Under the pieces are notes generated by a model that was given only the letters and a program-made list of their open reading frames with translations, had not been told where the DNA came from and did no database searches. The position numbers and the translations under genes were made by a program. A DNA stretch of 64,000 bases from V1-33 sp964523105 (lineage in GTDB: Bacteria; Verrucomicrobiota; Verrucomicrobiia; Verrucomicrobiales; V1-33): contig CAZFZN010000021.1 in assembly GCA_964523105.1 (NCBI GenBank), positions 1 through 64,000 of the forward strand, read 5' to 3'. Positions 43,329 through 52,440 of this stretch are shown here, one piece after another. The first letter of the stretch is position 1; the number at the start of each line of letters is the position of its first letter.

Positions 43329-46300
43329 CTACTCCACGGAAACGCGCGGCCGGCGGGGGCGCCGGGGTTTCTTCGTCGCCGGGGCGGCAGGCTCCTCCTC
43401 CTGAACGAAGAGCGAGCGCACATCCTCGAGCGTCAGGTTGCTGGTGAAGCCCTCGTCGCCCAGCACGCCGGAAACGAGCGCCTGCTTCTGCGCCTGGAGC
43501 GCGCGGATTTTCTCCTCCACCGTGTTCCGGCTCAGCAAACGATAGGCAAAGACCGGATTCGTCTGACCGATGCGGTGCGTCCGGTCGATCGCCTGCTGCT
43601 CGACGGCGGGATTCCACCAGGGATCGTAGAGGATAACATAACTGGCGGCGGTGAGGTTGAGACCGGTGCCGCCGGCTTTGAGGCTGAGCAGAAAGACGAC
43701 CGGGTCCTTGCTGGTGTGGAATTGGCGGACGATTTCGCCGCGGTCCCTGCTCTGGCCGGTGAGCAGCAGGTGCGGACGTTCCTCCTCCACGAGGCGGGCC
43801 TTGATGATGTCGAGCATGGAGGTGAACTGTGAGAAAACGAGCACCTTCTGCCCGGCGTCGCGCAACTGATCGAGATGATAGAACAGCGCCTCCATCTTCG
43901 CGCTCGGCGCGTCTTTGTGCGCCTCCTCGATGAGCGCGGGGTGACAGCAAATCTGCCGCAGGCGCATGAGGCCCTGCAGGATGGCGAAGCTGTTCCTCCG
44001 CACATCGGCGTCGCTGCCGAATCCGAGCACGAGGCGCTGCATCTTCTCCAGTTCGGCCTGATAAAGCTCGTGCTGCTGCTCCTCGAGATTGCAGAGAATG
44101 TCCTCCTCGGTGCGGCCGGGAAGGTCGAGCGCCACCTGACCTTTGGTGCGGCGCAGCAGAAACGGGCGCAGCCGCGCGCTGAGCCGGGTGCGCGCCATGT
44201 TGTCCTGGTCTTTGCGCCGGTCGAACCGCTCGCGGAAATACTTCCGGCTGCCAAGCACGCCCGGCATGGCGAACGCCATGAGGCTCCACACGTCGAGCAG
44301 GCGGTTTTCGATGGGCGTGCCGCTGAGCACGAGACGGTTCGCGCCTTTGAGATCGCGCGCCACTTTGGCCGCAATGCTGTCAGGGTTCTTGATCTGCTGG
44401 CCTTCGTCCAGAATGATGCTGAGCCACTCGATGGGCAGCAGCTTCTCCGCGTTCACGCGGAGCTGGCTGTAATTCATCACCAGCACCTCGATGTCAGTGC
44501 CGAGCCGCGCCACGTCGAGTTCCGACTTGTCCCGAATGACCTGCACGCGCAGTCCGGGGGAGAACTTCACCGTCTCGCCGGCCCAGACGTCGAGCACGGA
44601 CTTGGGCGCCACCACCAAACACGGCGGCACCGGCTGCGGCTCGCCATCGGCATCGCGCGCGGCGCGTTCGCGCAGCCACAGCATCCAGCAGATGCTCTGC
44701 GCCGTCTTTCCGAGACCCATGTCGTCGGCCAGCACGCCGCCGAAATTGTTCGACGAAAGATAGGCAAGAAAGTGAAAGCCCTCCACCTGATAGGGCCGCA
44801 GGGAGAGCCGGAAGCCCTCCGGCACCGGCGGCCGGATGTGCAGGCGGAGATTCTCCGCGCGCCCCGCAATGCGGTTCCACGTTCCCGGATCGAAGATGTC
44901 CGCGGCGCGCGGCTCCGCCAGCTGCAGCACGTGGAGCCGGTGCGATTCCCCGCTGAGGTCGAAGACGTCGAGCCCGAGATGATTCGCGGCGCGCTCCTGA
45001 TCCGGAGTCAGGTCCAGCGCGAGCCTCGCCCAGCCGCCCTCCGGCATGCGCACGAAGGCTCCGCGCGCCTCCACCAGTTCACGAATCTGATCTTTTGACA
45101 GGTCGCGGTCCGCCACATTCACCAGCACTTTGAGATCGAACCAGTCGATTTCACCGGTCTCACCGAGATCGAAGCGCACGCTGCCCTTGATGGGGTCGGC
45201 GCGCAGCGTGGTCAGCTCCTCGTCGAGCTTCACTTCGGCATCCGGCGGCAGGCGGTCGAGCCATTTTACAAACCGTTCCGGAAACGTGCGCGTGAGCCGC
45301 GTTTTGAATTTCCGGCTGCCGGCATCCCAGACGAAGCCCATGTCCTCCACCAGCGCGGCGATCGGATAGAGCGGACGGCGGTCGAACCACGGCACGCGGC
45401 CGTCTTCGGGATCTTTCGCGTCCGTGACGCGCCAGGTGTCGCGCTCCAGCGTTTCGGTGCGCAGGCCCGTTTCATCCTGTGCAGTCACTTCCGCATAGAC
45501 CATTTCCTCCGGCGCGGCGGCCGGGCCGCGTTTGATGACACGCAGCACGAAATGCGGACGCAGCGTCACATCGAGCATGCGGCTGCGCAGGCTCTCCGGC
45601 AGGGGAATGTGCAGCCGGTGCAGGAAATCGACGCCCTGGGTGCTTTGCAGCACGGCGCGCGGCACCGGAGTCCGGGGCAGGGCCTGCGCGCCGTCCATCC
45701 ACGGCTGCGGACCGCGATAGATGGTGTCGTCGGACAGCCAGAGCGTTTGCGGTCCCGGCAGCGCCGTCATGGCATAAGGCACCGGGAAGTTGTCCGGCGT
45801 GCTCAACTGCAAAAGCCACACATCCTTCCGCTCGTCGTCCTCGTCCGGCTCCTCGCAGGTCCATTTGAGCACTTCACCGCTGTGTTGATAGGGCACTTCA
45901 TCCAGCGAGACCACCAGCTCATTGAGCGCCGGCTGGCGCAGCAGACGCCCGACAAAGGCCCGGTCGCGCGCATTTTCCAGCGGCAGCTGCGGCGGCGGCG
46001 CGTCGCCCTCCGGCCAGTGACTGAGCCACTGACTGAGCAGCGCCTCGCTGAGCGGCTCCAGCAGAATGTCCCCGCGCTCCACGTCCTCACGAAACTGGGA
46101 GAAGTACATCACGCCCTGGAAGTAAGCCCACGGTTCCGGCCCCTCCAGCGTGTCGGTGCGGCGGTACTGCAGGCGCACTTCACGGGTGGTAATCACGGCC
46201 CGCAGCGCGCCGTGGTGCACCGCCGTTTCCCGGTCCGCGCCCACCCGGTCCATGCGGCTTTGCCATGCCTCCATTTCGCGCTGCCGCTCCCACTCCTCCA

Positions 46301-46913
46301 TTTGCTCCTTCGTCTGCTCGCGATTGGAAACCGCCTCCATAAACTTCGGAGTCGGCAGCTTCCTTTTGTGAAACTCCGCAGCGATGTAATTCCAGAATTC
46401 CACAATGTCCCGCGGCGGCTCCGGCCAGATGTCCACGGGTTCATACGTCGCCACCCGCCACTTCGGATTGAGCCGCACGAGATCGGTTTCGTAGAGCTTC
46501 TGCTCCAGCATCCACCGGCGGTAGCGCTTCTCCAGCTTCTCCACGAAAACATCCTCGTGCGGCGCGAGCGGACGGTCCAGTTTGCCCTCGAGAATTTCTG
46601 TCAGGGAACGCCCGTCCGATTCATTGGGACTCTCCGGCAGCGCCGCGCCGAGGGAGAGGCGCGTCTGCATCACCGCCGCAACGCCGGCCGGAAACTGATC
46701 CTCCGGACCCTGCACCGTCCACTCCCAGCCGGAAGTGCCGCGGCGCAGCGTGATCTGATACACATCGCTGCCGTCCTCCACACGCCCGTGGATCAGAGAG
46801 TCTCCACCGAAGACCTGCTTCACCGCGCCCGCAGTGCGCAGCCGTTCGGCCTCAGTGAGGACGGTTTCAGGGAATCGGGAGAGAAATATCTGAGTGGGGC
46901 GGTCAACTTCCAT
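43329..46913 (-). CDS. SNF2-family DNA-dependent ATPase/helicase
   Basis: 1194 residues. The C-terminal half is a complete SNF2 motor: DDMGLGKTAQS with Lys736 (motif I), LDEGQQIKN at 835-843 (DEGQ in place of the usual DEAH, a known bacterial SNF2 variant), VLSGTPIENRLLDVWSL, then LVFSQFTSMLDII, SLKAGGTGLNLTAASYVILYDPWWNP and RTHRIGQ. The first 650 residues form an extended region without a family I can name, followed by an SNF2-associated segment before motif I. It probably remodels protein-DNA or RNA polymerase complexes. A short Lys/Arg-rich tail ends the protein. Confidence 0.92.
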   Translation of the reverse strand: MEVDRPTQIFLSRFPETVLTEAERLRTAGAVKQVFGGDSLIHGRVEDGSDVYQITLRRGTSGWEWTVQGPEDQFPAGVAAVMQTRLSLGAALPESPNESDGRSLTEILEGKLDRPLAPHEDVFVEKLEKRYRRWMLEQKLYETDLVRLNPKWRVATYEPVDIWPEPPRDIVEFWNYIAAEFHKRKLPTPKFMEAVSNREQTKEQMEEWERQREMEAWQSRMDRVGADRETAVHHGALRAVITTREVRLQYRRTDTLEGPEPWAYFQGVMYFSQFREDVERGDILLEPLSEALLSQWLSHWPEGDAPPPQLPLENARDRAFVGRLLRQPALNELVVSLDEVPYQHSGEVLKWTCEEPDEDDERKDVWLLQLSTPDNFPVPYAMTALPGPQTLWLSDDTIYRGPQPWMDGAQALPRTPVPRAVLQSTQGVDFLHRLHIPLPESLRSRMLDVTLRPHFVLRVIKRGPAAAPEEMVYAEVTAQDETGLRTETLERDTWRVTDAKDPEDGRVPWFDRRPLYPIAALVEDMGFVWDAGSRKFKTRLTRTFPERFVKWLDRLPPDAEVKLDEELTTLRADPIKGSVRFDLGETGEIDWFDLKVLVNVADRDLSKDQIRELVEARGAFVRMPEGGWARLALDLTPDQERAANHLGLDVFDLSGESHRLHVLQLAEPRAADIFDPGTWNRIAGRAENLRLHIRPPVPEGFRLSLRPYQVEGFHFLAYLSSNNFGGVLADDMGLGKTAQSICWMLWLRERAARDADGEPQPVPPCLVVAPKSVLDVWAGETVKFSPGLRVQVIRDKSELDVARLGTDIEVLVMNYSQLRVNAEKLLPIEWLSIILDEGQQIKNPDSIAAKVARDLKGANRLVLSGTPIENRLLDVWSLMAFAMPGVLGSRKYFRERFDRRKDQDNMARTRLSARLRPFLLRRTKGQVALDLPGRTEEDILCNLEEQQHELYQAELEKMQRLVLGFGSDADVRRNSFAILQGLMRLRQICCHPALIEEAHKDAPSAKMEALFYHLDQLRDAGQKVLVFSQFTSMLDIIKARLVEEERPHLLLTGQSRDRGEIVRQFHTSKDPVVFLLSLKAGGTGLNLTAASYVILYDPWWNPAVEQQAIDRTHRIGQTNPVFAYRLLSRNTVEEKIRALQAQKQALVSGVLGDEGFTSNLTLEDVRSLFVQEEEPAAPATKKPRRPRRPRVSVE

Positions 46914-47093
46914 GCGCGGGGGGGCGGAAAAACGAGGGCCGGCAGGCTAGAACGCAAATGGCCCGCTCTGCAATTGTTGATTCCGAAGATTTCGAGCGCC
47001 GGCCCGCTGGCCCCGCGACGCCCACCCTGACTCGACGCCGGCGATCAGCACCTGCGCCGCAAGGAAAATGAAATGCGTCTGCTCAAGCGCTCC

Positions 47094-47249
47094 TCATGGG
47101 ACGACCTGCGCGCCGGCGCTCCCGCCGGGCATCAGGTCATTCTCGTCTATGACGGCGCCCACCGCAGGTTTGGCGCCGGCGGACTGGCCGCCGCTGCCCC
47201 CGCAGGCGGCAAGCAGAAAAGTGAGGACGACTGGGAGGGCGGCTTTCAT
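47094..47249 (-). CDS. Small putative lipoprotein (51 residues)
   Basis: A short gene starting at the ATG at 47249. The whole N-terminus is a lipoprotein signal, VVLTFLLAACGG, with a clear LAAC lipobox. Only about 35 residues of mature, mostly Gly/Ala/Asp-rich sequence follow (GAVIDENDLMPGGSAG). It lies downstream of the RAYT region and upstream of the SNF2 gene, in the same direction as the latter. No homologue is known to me; its small size keeps the call tentative. The longer frame to 48395 overlaps the RAYT gene and is not real. Confidence 0.5.
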   Translation of the reverse strand: MKAALPVVLTFLLAACGGSGGQSAGAKPAVGAVIDENDLMPGGSAGAQVVP

Positions 47250-47885
47250 GGGTACGGGGTGGGTCAAACTCACCGCTGGACCACAATCCGGACGGATGAA
47301 ATCAGGAAATGCGACTCGCGAAACCAAACGGCCTCGCGCCCCGCTCGCGGCGCCCGTGAGCATGCCGGCGGATGTCCTTCGCCCGTTGCCATCCAGCAAG
47401 TGAGGGTGCAAACCGCACGGAAAGTGCCCCGCGCAACAGCATCCATCGGGTCTGCAAAGCATTTCTTCACTGTTCGTGCCACCTTCCGGCGAAATGGTCA
47501 CTGTGAGAGAAGGGAGGGCCAATCCTGCGGGAATTGCTGCCGGGTAACTATCAGATTTTGCACGGACACCGGCGGGGGCTGCCCTGACGGCCTTGCCGGG
47601 CTGGCAGTGGGGCCATCCGGCGGCATGCGCGAGGGGCGCCGTGGATTTGCGGGGGCTTTGCATGTTACCTGCGTGCATGTTAGCTTGCGTGCATGTTACC
47701 TGGAAGTGCGTGCATGTTACCAAGTGCGTGCATGTTACCTGCGTGCATGTTACCTGAAGTGCGTGCATGTTACCTGGGAACTTGCAAAGGGAACTTGCAA
47801 AGAAAGCCGATTGACTTCCCGCGTCCCCGTCGTCATAGCCATCCCGCTCGCAGCACCACGCCCGTTCACTCAACCTCAACGCCTT
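47250..47885. other. 636-base region without a gene, upstream of RAYT
   Basis: I see no supported gene here on either strand. It contains a seven-copy repeat array at 47660-47774, a 13-bp tandem duplication at 47776-47801 and then about 85 bases of leader before the RAYT ATG. Frames crossing this region on the minus strand read through the repeats. Confidence 0.7.
47660..47801. repeat. Seven-copy GCATGTTACC array plus 13-bp tandem duplication
   Basis: GCATGTTACC begins at 47660, 47675 (one change, GCATGTTAGC), 47691, 47712, 47730, 47745 and 47765, mostly preceded by GCGT. The spacing varies between 15 and 21 bases. GGGAACTTGCAAA follows twice without a gap (47776-47788 and 47789-47801). The array ends 84 bases before the RAYT start. 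It could be a set of protein-binding sites or slippage-prone DNA; no such array is seen elsewhere in the window. Confidence 0.9.
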
Positions 47886-49034
47886 ATGCCGCGTCCTCGC
47901 CCCTTTCCCTACACCGGCTCCCAGACCGGCGTGTTCCATGTCGTCTCGCGTGTCGCGGGTCGCGAATTCGCCCTCGGCGACGAGGAGAAAGAATTCTTCA
48001 CCCGCACGCTCCACGCCTACGCGCGGCTGCTCGGCATCGAAGTCCTCACGCACTGCACCATGAGCAACCACTTCCACCTGCTCCTGCGCGTGCCGCCCCC
48101 GCCGGATGCCGGCACCGCCGGACCGACGCTCGACGAACTCCTCACCCGTCTCGAAGCCGCCGTCGGCGCGGAGCAAATGCGGCAGATTCGCAAGAACCTC
48201 GACCTCTGGCAGCAAAACGGCGCGCACGATCTCATCGAAGCCTGGCGGCAGCGGCAGGCCGACGCCATGTATTCGCTCAGCGAATACATGAAGCGAGTGA
48301 AGCAGCGGTTCACCCGCTGGTATAACAAACGCACCGGCCGCGTCGGCATCTTCTGGGAAGACCGCTACCGCAGCACCATCGTTCAAGACGAACACACCGC
48401 GCTGCGCATGATGGCGACCTACATCGACCTCAACCCTGTGCGCGCCGGCCTAACCGACGACCCCGGCAACTACCGCTGGAGCGGCTACGCGGAGGCCATG
48501 TCCGGAAAAGTGGAGGCGCTGGAAGGTCTCGCGCGCGTCACCGGGCGCACGGCGGAGCGGGTGCATGGGCGGGCGATTCCAGAGAAGTCAAGGACGTGCG
48601 GGAGCACGTCCCTACCGATTTTAGAAACGGCCCCACAGCGCAAACGCCGGCACCTCACGGCGCTGGTCCACTACCGGCAAATGCTCGGCCTCGCCGGACG
48701 GCCGCGCACACGTCAGGATGGAAAACTCATCCGCCGCGGCGTCAGTGCGAAAGTGCAGGCGCGTCTGGAAAAGGAAACCGGCGTCCGTCGCGAGCAACTG
48801 CTGCAGCGCATGAGACACTTCACGCGCGGCGTCATCTTCGGCAGCCGCGAATTCATCAACGAATGGTTTTCCCGCAATCGGAACGTCGTCGCCGGAGCGA
48901 GCCGCGAGCAGCGGCAGACCGGCGCGCGCCCGCTCGGCCGCTCCTGGAAGGGCCTCTATAGTTTCAGACAGTTGAAATTGCCGCCTCCTTTTAATCTCCG
49001 GCCGATCGGCGACTCCGGCAGCATCGGAATGTGA
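47886..49034 (+). CDS. REP-associated tyrosine transposase (RAYT, Y1/HUH family)
   Basis: 382 residues starting at the ATG at 47886. The Transposase_17 domain (about 1-215) has TGVFHVVSRVAGREF at the start and the HUH metal site as NHFHLLLRV. The catalytic tyrosine is likely in MYSLSEYMKRVKQRFTRWYNKRTGRVGIFWEDRYRS, followed by YIDLNPVRAGL. A long C-terminal extension (about 230-382) is rich in Arg and contains GVRREQLLQRMRHFTRGVIFGSREFINEW, a helix-turn-helix-like tail found in many RAYTs. Such enzymes nick at REP hairpins carrying a GTAG foot, and matching hairpins are scattered through this window. A REP hairpin is read in frame at 48592-48615. Confidence 0.9.
   Translation: MPRPRPFPYTGSQTGVFHVVSRVAGREFALGDEEKEFFTRTLHAYARLLGIEVLTHCTMSNHFHLLLRVPPPPDAGTAGPTLDELLTRLEAAVGAEQMRQIRKNLDLWQQNGAHDLIEAWRQRQADAMYSLSEYMKRVKQRFTRWYNKRTGRVGIFWEDRYRSTIVQDEHTALRMMATYIDLNPVRAGLTDDPGNYRWSGYAEAMSGKVEALEGLARVTGRTAERVHGRAIPEKSRTCGSTSLPILETAPQRKRRHLTALVHYRQMLGLAGRPRTRQDGKLIRRGVSAKVQARLEKETGVRREQLLQRMRHFTRGVIFGSREFINEWFSRNRNVVAGASREQRQTGARPLGRSWKGLYSFRQLKLPPPFNLRPIGDSGSIGM
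48592..48615 (-). repeat. Single REP hairpin inside the RAYT coding sequence
   Basis: GGACGTGC-GGGA-GCACGTCC (48592-48611), followed by CTAC. On the minus strand this reads as GTAG then a hairpin with central TCCC. It is translated in frame as part of KSRTCGSTSLP and adds about eight residues between the transposase domain and the C-terminal extension. Confidence 0.85.
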
Positions 49035-49096
49035 ATCCTGCCGGTGGCAATCGGTGCGGCCCCGGGTATGAGTCCTCGTTCACCTCCCGTTTCCGA

Positions 49097-50218
49097 ATGC
49101 GCACGAATTTTCCTTCTGGAACCCGATTTGCCATCTGCCCGGCCGGCAGACTTGCGGTTTGCCTTGCGGGCGTCATGGCGGCGGTCTTTCAGTTGCCGGC
49201 CCTGCGTGCTGCGGAACCTGCCCCGGGCACGCAGTTCTATCATACTTCCTGGCCGGAAGCCTCGGCAGTGGCCGTCATCGGACCGCCGCCGCACCAACTG
49301 GTGGTGGCGGACAATGAGATTCCTTCCCTGGCGCTCTTTCCACTCCAGCCTCAATCCTTCAAAGTCCATGCACCGGCACTCAATGCCGGGGTGTCGCCCG
49401 CTTATCCGACGGATGATCTCGAGGCGATGACGCTGTTTCCGTGGGATCCGAATGGCGACGGCCGGCCCGAGGCGGTATATCTGGTGCTGACCGGGTCCTG
49501 CTCGCGCACCAAAAAGGGAAAGACCGTGCCGGAACGCGAGGCGCTCTTCGGAGTCGGGATGGGGGCGGAGGGCAACACCTTTGCCGCGGCCGGTGAGGTC
49601 AAAGTGAATCGCAGCCTTCGCGGCCAGGTGCGCGCCCTGGGCGGCGAGAACAGTTCCGCCCCGTGGGGGCCCGTGCTGCGGGACAGTGTGTGGCGGCAGG
49701 GAGTTCCTCCGGAGGCGCAGACTCCGGGACTCGGCGGAGAAGCCGGCCTTAACATCGAGGGGCTGAGTGTCAGCAAAGACGGGCGCAGCCTTCTGCTCGG
49801 GCTGCGAAGCCCGCTCGTGGCGGGCAAGGCGCTGCTCGTTCCTCTGACAAATCCCGTGGCGGCGCTCGGACTGGGCGGCAGTGCTCCGCAACCCGCCGCC
49901 CTGGACCATCCGCTGCTGCTGGACCTCGGAGGACTCGGATTTCGCAGCATCGAGTGGGATGCGCGACGGGGCGAGTACCTCATCGTTGCCGGCAGTGCCG
50001 GGGATGCGAAGGTGTTTCGATTTTACACATGGACGGGCGAGGCTTCCGCCGCCCCGCGGGAGGTGAAAACCCCCAGCGCCCGCGCCGCGGCGAAACTCGA
50101 GCCCGAGGGCGTCACCCCGGTGCCCGGCTGCAAGTCGGCCATTGTGGTGGGAGACCGCGGCGCCGGGCTTCCGTGGCATACGGGCATGTGGGTCGATTTC
50201 GGCGTCGGCGGAAAGTGA
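49097..50218 (+). CDS. Exported DUF3616-like protein
   Basis: 373 residues starting at the ATG at 49097, where a signal peptide begins (RLAVCLAGVMAAVFQLPALRAA). The mature part has repeated beta strands like a propeller: SAVAVIGPPPHQLVVADNEIPSLALFPL, DDLEAMTLFPWDPNGDGRPEAVYLVL, NIEGLSVSKDGRSLLLGLRSPL and RSIEWDARRGEYLIVAGSAG. This is the pattern of DUF3616. The function is unknown. It follows the RAYT gene by 62 bases in the same direction, but the two are probably independent. The first 22 codons of the longer frame overlap the RAYT end and are not needed. Confidence 0.75.
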   Translation: MRTNFPSGTRFAICPAGRLAVCLAGVMAAVFQLPALRAAEPAPGTQFYHTSWPEASAVAVIGPPPHQLVVADNEIPSLALFPLQPQSFKVHAPALNAGVSPAYPTDDLEAMTLFPWDPNGDGRPEAVYLVLTGSCSRTKKGKTVPEREALFGVGMGAEGNTFAAAGEVKVNRSLRGQVRALGGENSSAPWGPVLRDSVWRQGVPPEAQTPGLGGEAGLNIEGLSVSKDGRSLLLGLRSPLVAGKALLVPLTNPVAALGLGGSAPQPAALDHPLLLDLGGLGFRSIEWDARRGEYLIVAGSAGDAKVFRFYTWTGEASAAPREVKTPSARAAAKLEPEGVTPVPGCKSAIVVGDRGAGLPWHTGMWVDFGVGGK

Positions 50219-50299
50219 TCCGGGGCGGCGTCCGGGCCGGACGGGAGCCCCGCCTTTGCCGTTGTCGATTCCAGTCCGGGAATGCAATGCTCGGCCGTT

Positions 50300-51163
50300 A
50301 TGTCCACCTCACCCGCTTCCTTACTTCGCCGTTTTTCCCCGTTCGCCGCCGCCGGCCTCATTGCCGCCGGCGCCGCGATTCTGGTCCGCCCCGCCGCAGA
50401 TGCCGCTGACGCCGCGGGCAAAGAAGTAAAACCTCTCAAGGCTCTGCTCGTGCTCGGCGGCTGCTGTCACGACTACAACAAGCAGAAGGATCTGCTCAAA
50501 GCCGGCATCGAGGCCCGGGCGCACGTCACAGTGGAGATCGCCTACAATCCCGACACCAGCACGAAAGCGAAGTTCGAAGCCTATCTGAAAGACAACTGGT
50601 ACGCCGGCTACGACGTCATCATCCACGACGAATGCTCGGCCGATGTGAAGGACGTGGATTATGTGGAGAACATTCTCGCGGCGCACAAAGCCGGTGTCCC
50701 GGGAGTGAATCTGCACTGCGCCATGCACAGTTACCGCGTCGGCGAGTTCGCCAAACCCGTCACGCCCGGCACCAAAGACGCCATGTGGTTCGACTACCTC
50801 GGTCTGCAAAGCACCGGGCACGGGCCGCAGCTTCCCATCGACATCACCTTCACCGACAAAGAGCATCCCGCCACCGCCACGCTCAGCGACTGGACCACCG
50901 GCAAGGAGGAACTTTATAACAACGTCGCCATCCTCACGGGCAAGCCGCTGGCGAAAGGCAAACAGACGGTCAGAGACAAGGAGGTGGAAACGGTTGTCGT
51001 CTGGACCAACGAATACGGCCCGAAGAAAACCCGCGTCTGGAGCACCACCATCGGCCACAACAATGAAACCGTCGGCGATGCGCGGTATCTCGACATGGTC
51101 ACGCGCGGACTGCTCTGGTCATGCGACAAGCTGAACGACAACTATCTAAAAGCAGCGAAGTAG
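50300..51163 (+). CDS. Exported ThuA-domain protein
   Basis: 287 residues starting at the ATG at 50300. A signal peptide (FAAAGLIAAGAAILVRPAADA) is followed by a ThuA-like, glutamine-amidotransferase-fold domain: KALLVLGGCCHDYNKQKDLLKAGIEAR, GYDVIIHDECSADV, GVPGVNLHCAMHSYR and VWSTTIGHNNETVGDARYLDMVTRGLLWSC. ThuA proteins are linked to sugar (trehalose) use in some bacteria; in Planctomycetes and Verrucomicrobia they are frequent exported proteins of unsettled role. It lies 47 bases before rodA. Confidence 0.85.
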   Translation: MSTSPASLLRRFSPFAAAGLIAAGAAILVRPAADAADAAGKEVKPLKALLVLGGCCHDYNKQKDLLKAGIEARAHVTVEIAYNPDTSTKAKFEAYLKDNWYAGYDVIIHDECSADVKDVDYVENILAAHKAGVPGVNLHCAMHSYRVGEFAKPVTPGTKDAMWFDYLGLQSTGHGPQLPIDITFTDKEHPATATLSDWTTGKEELYNNVAILTGKPLAKGKQTVRDKEVETVVVWTNEYGPKKTRVWSTTIGHNNETVGDARYLDMVTRGLLWSCDKLNDNYLKAAK

Positions 51164-51210
51164 CCCGGACCCGCTTTTGGCCTTTGGTCTTCTGACCCCG
51201 TCAGTCCTCA

Positions 51211-52440
51211 ATGACTCCCCTCTTCCGCAAATTGCTCGGGATGCACTGGATCCTCATCGGGATCATGGCCCTGCTGCTTGCCTGCGGAGTCTATGCCATC
51301 TACGCGGCGGTGCATTTTCGCGACGGGGATCACGCGGATCTGGCCGGCATCTGGCACAAACAGATCAACTGGATACTCATCGGTGTGGTGGTGTTTTTCT
51401 CCGCTGCCCTTGTGGATTACAAATGGGTCAAATGGGGTGCCCTGATCATGTACGTGGCCAGTCTCGGACTGGTGGCAGCCGTCTTTAAATTCGGACACTC
51501 GGAAACGGTGCACGGCCAGTTGCTGAGCCTGCGTCTGCCCGGCATCGGTGCCTTTCAGCCCGCGCAGCTGGCCATCGCCAGCACCATTCTGCTCATGGCA
51601 GTGGTGCTGGGCGAGGCGCACAAGCTGTTTCCCTGGATGCGGCATTATCTCGTGCGCTTCATTGTCAGCGGCATCATTTTCGGCATTCCCTTCGCCATGA
51701 TGCTTAAACAGGGCGATCTCGGCTCGGCGATGGTCATCGTGCCGGTGGCGGTGGTCATGCTCGTAGTGGGTAACATCCCCTTCCGCTGCCTCATCGCCGC
51801 CGCCCTCGTCGGTCTCGCCGTCATCCCGCCGGTTTACTTCTTTGGACTCAAGGAGCACCAGCGCCAGCGCATCGATGTCACTTTCGATATGCTCCGGGGA
51901 AAAGAGGTGAACATCAAAGAGGAGGCGTGGGCCTTGAACAATATCCTCATCGCCGTCGGCTCCGCCGGCTGGGAAGGCAAAGGCCTGGATCCAAAAGACC
52001 TGCCTCCCAAACTGAAAAACCTGCTCCAGCTCGGTCTGCTGCCCAACCTGACCATGCACAACGACTTCATCTATACCGTGGTCTGCGAGACCTTTGGCTT
52101 TCGCGGCTCCGCGGCGCTCCTGGCACTTTTCCTGAGCCTGCTGGTCATGTGTTTCACCGTGGCCTTTTTCGCCTGCGACGCCCTCGGGCGGCTCATCACA
52201 GCGGGCATCATCGCCCTGCTCTTCGCGCACATCTTTGAGCACGTCGGCATGAACATCGGGCTCCTGCCCATCACCGGGATTCCGCTGCCGTTTATCAGCT
52301 ACGGCGGCACGTTCCTGATCATGATCATGTTCCTCATGGGCCTCATGCAGAGTGTGTGGGTCCACCGGAACCGCATGCTGGATGAGGAAGCAGCCCGCCG
52401 TCCGGCGCTCACGCCGCGCACCGCACCGGCCATCGCGTAG
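51211..52440 (+). CDS. rodA: RodA/FtsW-family SEDS peptidoglycan polymerase
   Basis: 409 residues with about ten membrane helices. SEDS hallmarks are present: FQPAQLAIASTILLMAVVL, LKQGDLGSAMVIVPV, the long loop with WALNNILIAVGSAGWEGKGL, HNDFIYTVVCETFGFRGSA, and the C-terminal GIPLPFISYGGTFLI. The length and lack of a long tail favour RodA over FtsW. It polymerises glycan strands from lipid II during elongation and would partner the PBP2 encoded 25 kb away. Its stop codon TAG is the last three bases of the GTAG foot of a REP hairpin. Confidence 0.9.
   Translation: MTPLFRKLLGMHWILIGIMALLLACGVYAIYAAVHFRDGDHADLAGIWHKQINWILIGVVVFFSAALVDYKWVKWGALIMYVASLGLVAAVFKFGHSETVHGQLLSLRLPGIGAFQPAQLAIASTILLMAVVLGEAHKLFPWMRHYLVRFIVSGIIFGIPFAMMLKQGDLGSAMVIVPVAVVMLVVGNIPFRCLIAAALVGLAVIPPVYFFGLKEHQRQRIDVTFDMLRGKEVNIKEEAWALNNILIAVGSAGWEGKGLDPKDLPPKLKNLLQLGLLPNLTMHNDFIYTVVCETFGFRGSAALLALFLSLLVMCFTVAFFACDALGRLITAGIIALLFAHIFEHVGMNIGLLPITGIPLPFISYGGTFLIMIMFLMGLMQSVWVHRNRMLDEEAARRPALTPRTAPAIA

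Noticed and set aside
47660..47774. CRISPR array
   Set aside because: The repeat core is only 10-15 bases and the spacers are 0-6 bases, far too short; no cas genes are present.
47073..47885. N-terminal extension of the RAYT frame
   Set aside because: The extension translates the repeat array into repetitive Cys/His/Val sequence. The family N-terminus starts at the ATG at 47886.
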